A program made the position numbers and the translations under genes. Source: Paenibacillus sp. 481 (GTDB lineage Bacteria; Bacillota; Bacilli; Paenibacillales; Paenibacillaceae). Taken from it: 64,000 nucleotides of DNA. Position 1 is the stretch's first letter; the number at the start of each line of letters is the position of its first letter. The DNA lies in the NCBI RefSeq assembly GCF_021223605.1, contig NZ_CP075175.1:3365501-3429500 (forward strand). Direction: 5' to 3'. The notes under the pieces were generated by a model. That model did not search any database. It saw only the letters and a program-made list of their open reading frames with translations, and had not been told where the DNA came from. Shown piece after piece: positions 61,175 through 64,000 of the stretch.

Positions 61175-63439
61175 ATGTGCATGCAGAGGGAGGGGGAGGC
61201 TATCGGTAGAGGTCGAACAAAAAAATGGTGGGGGACAGACGGTTCAGTGTCTGTCCTACTCATTTTCATATTAGCGGTTATGTTTTTGTTTATGTCCGTA
61301 CTGATCGATTATGCGCGGATTGCGGCGATCCAATGGCGCACGGAACTGATTGCGCAATCAGGTATTCGCTCCGTTATGTCGGCTTATGAGCCAGTACTAC
61401 AGGAGCGATACGGTTTATTTGGCTACGGGGAAACAGATCCTGCTCTTATTACGGAGTATGTGACGCAAGATCAAACGAAGCTGAAATCGAAGGATACGTT
61501 CTCGTGGGTAAATGCACAAATCGAGTCGCACACAACGACAGTTACTAGACCGCTAGGCCGTCATAATGAATTCGAGCGCCAAATTTTTGAGGATATGAAG
61601 TATAAAGCGCCTGTGCAAATTGCGTTCGAGCTTGGGAGCAAGCTCAAGCCAATGGCTGATGTCATGAAAGAAGCAGCGCAAGTAACGGATATGCTCGCGC
61701 AGTTGCAAAAGATCGTAAACCGTCGTAACGATGCCTTATTTGAGGCACTTCGTCTGCAAAAGCTCGCCCAAAGTGAAGCAAGTGGGTCGGATATCAAATT
61801 GAAAATTGCAATCGATCTTGTGTCCACGATTCCTAACGACCCGCTTGGAAAAATTAACACAGCGGCAGATATAGCCGCGCAATATGACGATTACATCACC
61901 AAAAAGCGATCGGATGATTCGCTTGCTGAAGATCAGAAGCTGCACACGAATGATACGGATGCTTACGAAAAAGATTCCAGATTGGCAGCGAGCCAGCTGC
62001 GCGGTCTGTCATCTCAAGTTCAGCGGGTACATGCAGATCGGTTAAATGCTGCGTTGCAGCAAATTGAGAAAGCGCGTGAAGCAAACGATGAAATAGTTAT
62101 CGTCATCCGCCGCATTCGACAAAGTAATGCTCATGTTAACTACGATCGCGTCAACAATGCTGCAACGCCGACGAATGCGGCATCGACTGCACAGCTGGAA
62201 GAAATTTTGCGAAGATTAAACAGTTCCGCTGATGATTTGGTGTTGCCACAAGAGTTTATGCACACATTTAAGCAAGAGTTGCTCAACCATAAGCTGGCCT
62301 ATGCCGAGTTGGACAATAATGTAGGCTCTTTTCAATCGATGGTTGGTCACGCTGTTGGCGGTTCGAATGAATCAGGATTGTCATTTAAATTAAAAACGGC
62401 TGTGGTCGAATTATGGAAGCAATGGAATGACTACGAACAGAACTATGTTCGATTACCAAATGTCATCACGACTCGCGAAAGAAAATTGGCTAAGTTATTG
62501 GAGGAAGACAACGCACGCCGGTTTCATGAAAGTAACGCAAATAAAAAGCTGAACCAAGCGAGCGATATGTTGTTCTTATTAGCTAATTTGGATAGTCGTT
62601 TAGCCGCGCATCGCGAAGGGTTTACTAAAGTAAATAAAATGGCTGAATCAATAGCGGTATTCAATTCGTCCCCGCTGCCGGACGGGCAACGAGGATCGGA
62701 ACGTAGGAGTGATCCGATTTCTGAAAGCAAACTTGCCATGGATCAAGTTACTTCATTGTTCGGAGCGTTAGCAGATGGATTAGAGGGAATGCGTGATCGA
62801 ACGTATCGAAATGAGTATGCCTTTTTATATTTTACGAGTTACGATCCGACAAAGCTGCAATCTATGTTCCAATCGGGCCAGCCAGCAGATGATCTTATTC
62901 AATCGCTAAGTATACATAATCAGGAGCTCGAATACATTTTGTACGGCCAAAACGGCCCGATAGGCAACATTTGTGCTGCCTATAGCGAAATATTTTTAGT
63001 TCGGCTTGCTATTCGTACTATGGAGGGGTTGGTTGAATACAGGAGCCTTGTTCATCCGTTAGTTATTTTGGCAGCAGCCGTTGCTCACGGCTTGGAACAA
63101 GCAATTCAAGATATGATCTTGCTCGTCACCCAAAATGAAGTACCTTTATCTGAGTTTATCCCTGCTGTCACACTTAGCTACAGCGATCATTTACGTTTGT
63201 TTATGATGCTGCATGGCAAGCGGGAAGCGATGATGAATCGTATGTTAGGGCTTATTCAATACAACACCGGAGTTGACCCAACAACGAGGGGAACTTATGG
63301 GGAAGTGGATCTTCAAATGAGTGCACCGGTATGGTTTTTGCCTGGTTTAATGAAGTGGTTGGGGCATGCGGGATTATGGGACGGTGAATTCAGTGATGGT
63401 CGATACCGAGTATCGCGGAAATCGGTGTTTTCGTATTAG
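61175..63439 (+). CDS. large TadG-like membrane-anchored protein
   Basis: A 754-residue protein starting almost directly after the tadE-like gene. An N-terminal helix (SVSVLLIFILAVMFLFMSVL, about 24-43) anchors it. A long, largely helical, extracellular part follows, with coiled-coil-like stretches around 165-380. The arrangement resembles the DUF5702/TadG-type proteins of Firmicute tad clusters. Its role is probably pilus-associated; the exact function is unknown. The ribosome binding site is weak, consistent with translational coupling. Confidence 0.72.
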   Translation: MCMQREGEAIGRGRTKKWWGTDGSVSVLLIFILAVMFLFMSVLIDYARIAAIQWRTELIAQSGIRSVMSAYEPVLQERYGLFGYGETDPALITEYVTQDQTKLKSKDTFSWVNAQIESHTTTVTRPLGRHNEFERQIFEDMKYKAPVQIAFELGSKLKPMADVMKEAAQVTDMLAQLQKIVNRRNDALFEALRLQKLAQSEASGSDIKLKIAIDLVSTIPNDPLGKINTAADIAAQYDDYITKKRSDDSLAEDQKLHTNDTDAYEKDSRLAASQLRGLSSQVQRVHADRLNAALQQIEKAREANDEIVIVIRRIRQSNAHVNYDRVNNAATPTNAASTAQLEEILRRLNSSADDLVLPQEFMHTFKQELLNHKLAYAELDNNVGSFQSMVGHAVGGSNESGLSFKLKTAVVELWKQWNDYEQNYVRLPNVITTRERKLAKLLEEDNARRFHESNANKKLNQASDMLFLLANLDSRLAAHREGFTKVNKMAESIAVFNSSPLPDGQRGSERRSDPISESKLAMDQVTSLFGALADGLEGMRDRTYRNEYAFLYFTSYDPTKLQSMFQSGQPADDLIQSLSIHNQELEYILYGQNGPIGNICAAYSEIFLVRLAIRTMEGLVEYRSLVHPLVILAAAVAHGLEQAIQDMILLVTQNEVPLSEFIPAVTLSYSDHLRLFMMLHGKREAMMNRMLGLIQYNTGVDPTTRGTYGEVDLQMSAPVWFLPGLMKWLGHAGLWDGEFSDGRYRVSRKSVFSY

Positions 63440-64000
63440 AGTCCAGTCGTTGCGCTCTAGACGGGGAAGCATCGTTGTAGAGGCTGCTTTATTGCTACCG
63501 ATGGTACTCATTTTGTTTTTATTTTTTGTGTATTTAATTAAGGCGGCTGTTATTGTGACTTCGTTGCAAGCCGCCGCCACAAATGCGGTCAAGCAAGTTG
63601 CCGCTCATATGTACCCCGTTCAGCTGGCTACAGCTAACATCCCGCCGATATTGGATCAAGGCCCATGGGGGCGACTGTTACAGCGTCCACCTGCAATGAT
63701 GATACGTATGGCAGCACGCGAAATGGGTCAGGCCTTGGGAGCGGGACTACCTCCTCCTATTAGTGAATGGGTGCAAGGCGGAACGAAATGGGCCGAGCAA
63801 ACAGCTCAAGCTGCGGGTGAACAAGGGCAAGCACTTGTAGGGGAAGCGACGTTTAAACCGCTACTGTCGCGCTACGGTATTCAAGGGGTACTCCACATGA
63901 GCAAAATACGTGTAACCCACTTAAAATTGCCTGATCTGCAAGAGAAGCTGGAGCCGTTTATCGCACTCGAAGTAGAGTATGACTTGCCTATGAGAGTGCC
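63396..64000 (+). CDS. TadE/TadG-like protein, 3' end outside window
   Basis: Open from the ATG at 63396 to the window end (at least 201 residues), overlapping the previous gene by 44 bases. A TadE-like segment is visible: RRGSIVVEAALLLPMVLI (from about residue 23), the hydrophobic helix and an extracellular part. It continues the tad operon. A GTG three bases earlier is an alternative start. Confidence 0.72.
   Translation, partial: MVDTEYRGNRCFRIRVQSLRSRRGSIVVEAALLLPMVLILFLFFVYLIKAAVIVTSLQAAATNAVKQVAAHMYPVQLATANIPPILDQGPWGRLLQRPPAMMIRMAAREMGQALGAGLPPPISEWVQGGTKWAEQTAQAAGEQGQALVGEATFKPLLSRYGIQGVLHMSKIRVTHLKLPDLQEKLEPFIALEVEYDLPMRV

Noticed and set aside
1-64000. tRNA gene as the integration target or elsewhere
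   Set aside because: No tRNA-like cloverleaf or CCA-ended segment was recognised by eye; the island target is protein-coding (cpaF).

Overview
The window looks like the chromosome of a Paenibacillus-like, spore-forming Firmicute. Pointers are AGGAGG-type ribosome binding sites before nearly every gene, frequent GTG and TTG starts, an odhA-odhB pair, a DUF2642-type small protein, a Spo0E-like protein and a Firmicute-style tad pilus locus. Host-type genes have moderate GC. The natural-product cluster (about 19.6-32.1 kb) and above all the island (about 42.7-58.0 kb) are visibly more AT-rich, which suggests separate origins. No rRNA, tRNA or CRISPR array was seen.

Layout: 0-0.8 kb end of a beta-carbonic anhydrase and cyanase; 0.9-2.2 kb nucleobase permease; 2.7-6.9 kb 2-oxoglutarate dehydrogenase E1 and E2; 7.1-7.7 kb membrane protein; 7.8-13.2 kb ABC importer (lipoprotein, ATPase, permease) with a Cys-type sulfatase, behind a leader hairpin; 13.2-15.1 kb protein fragment and MFS transporter; 15.1-17.6 kb P1B-4-type metal ATPase with Fur/PerR-like boxes and a His/Met-rich insertion; 17.7-19.5 kb ruins of an IS256-family transposase and of an NRPS condensation domain; 19.6-32.1 kb a ten-gene biosynthetic operon; 32.3-40.3 kb cation/proton antiporter, chemoreceptor, DUF2642-type protein, nucleoside transporter, thermonuclease and a secreted protein; 40.5-64 kb the tad locus, interrupted inside cpaF.

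The biosynthetic operon combines an aromatic ammonia-lyase, an AMP-ligase, two ACPs, a ketoreductase, a KS plus catalytically dead KS-like partner (chain-length-factor-like), a dehydratase, a C-A-T-reductase NRPS module and a final SDR. The parts suggest an arylpolyene-type acyl chain started from a cinnamate-like unit, joined to one amino acid and released reductively. This product is inferred, not known.

The second major feature is a 15.4-kb island that splits cpaF after ...LDMLQA. It is bordered by an imperfect 19-bp direct repeat and, just inside it, a perfect 13-bp inverted repeat. Exact recombination between the direct repeats would restore a cpaF reading frame of about 400 codons. The island carries many conflict or defence-type genes: a PD-(D/E)XK nuclease with a ubiquitin-like C-terminal domain next to a HExxH protease, a TIR-like protein next to an ADP-ribosyltransferase-like protein, two HEPN-type proteins, a secreted HNH toxin with SUKH immunity proteins, an RNPP-type peptide receptor with an unlisted 36-residue peptide gene, and a Spo0E-like/XRE pair. 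Only remnants of recombinases are visible in it.
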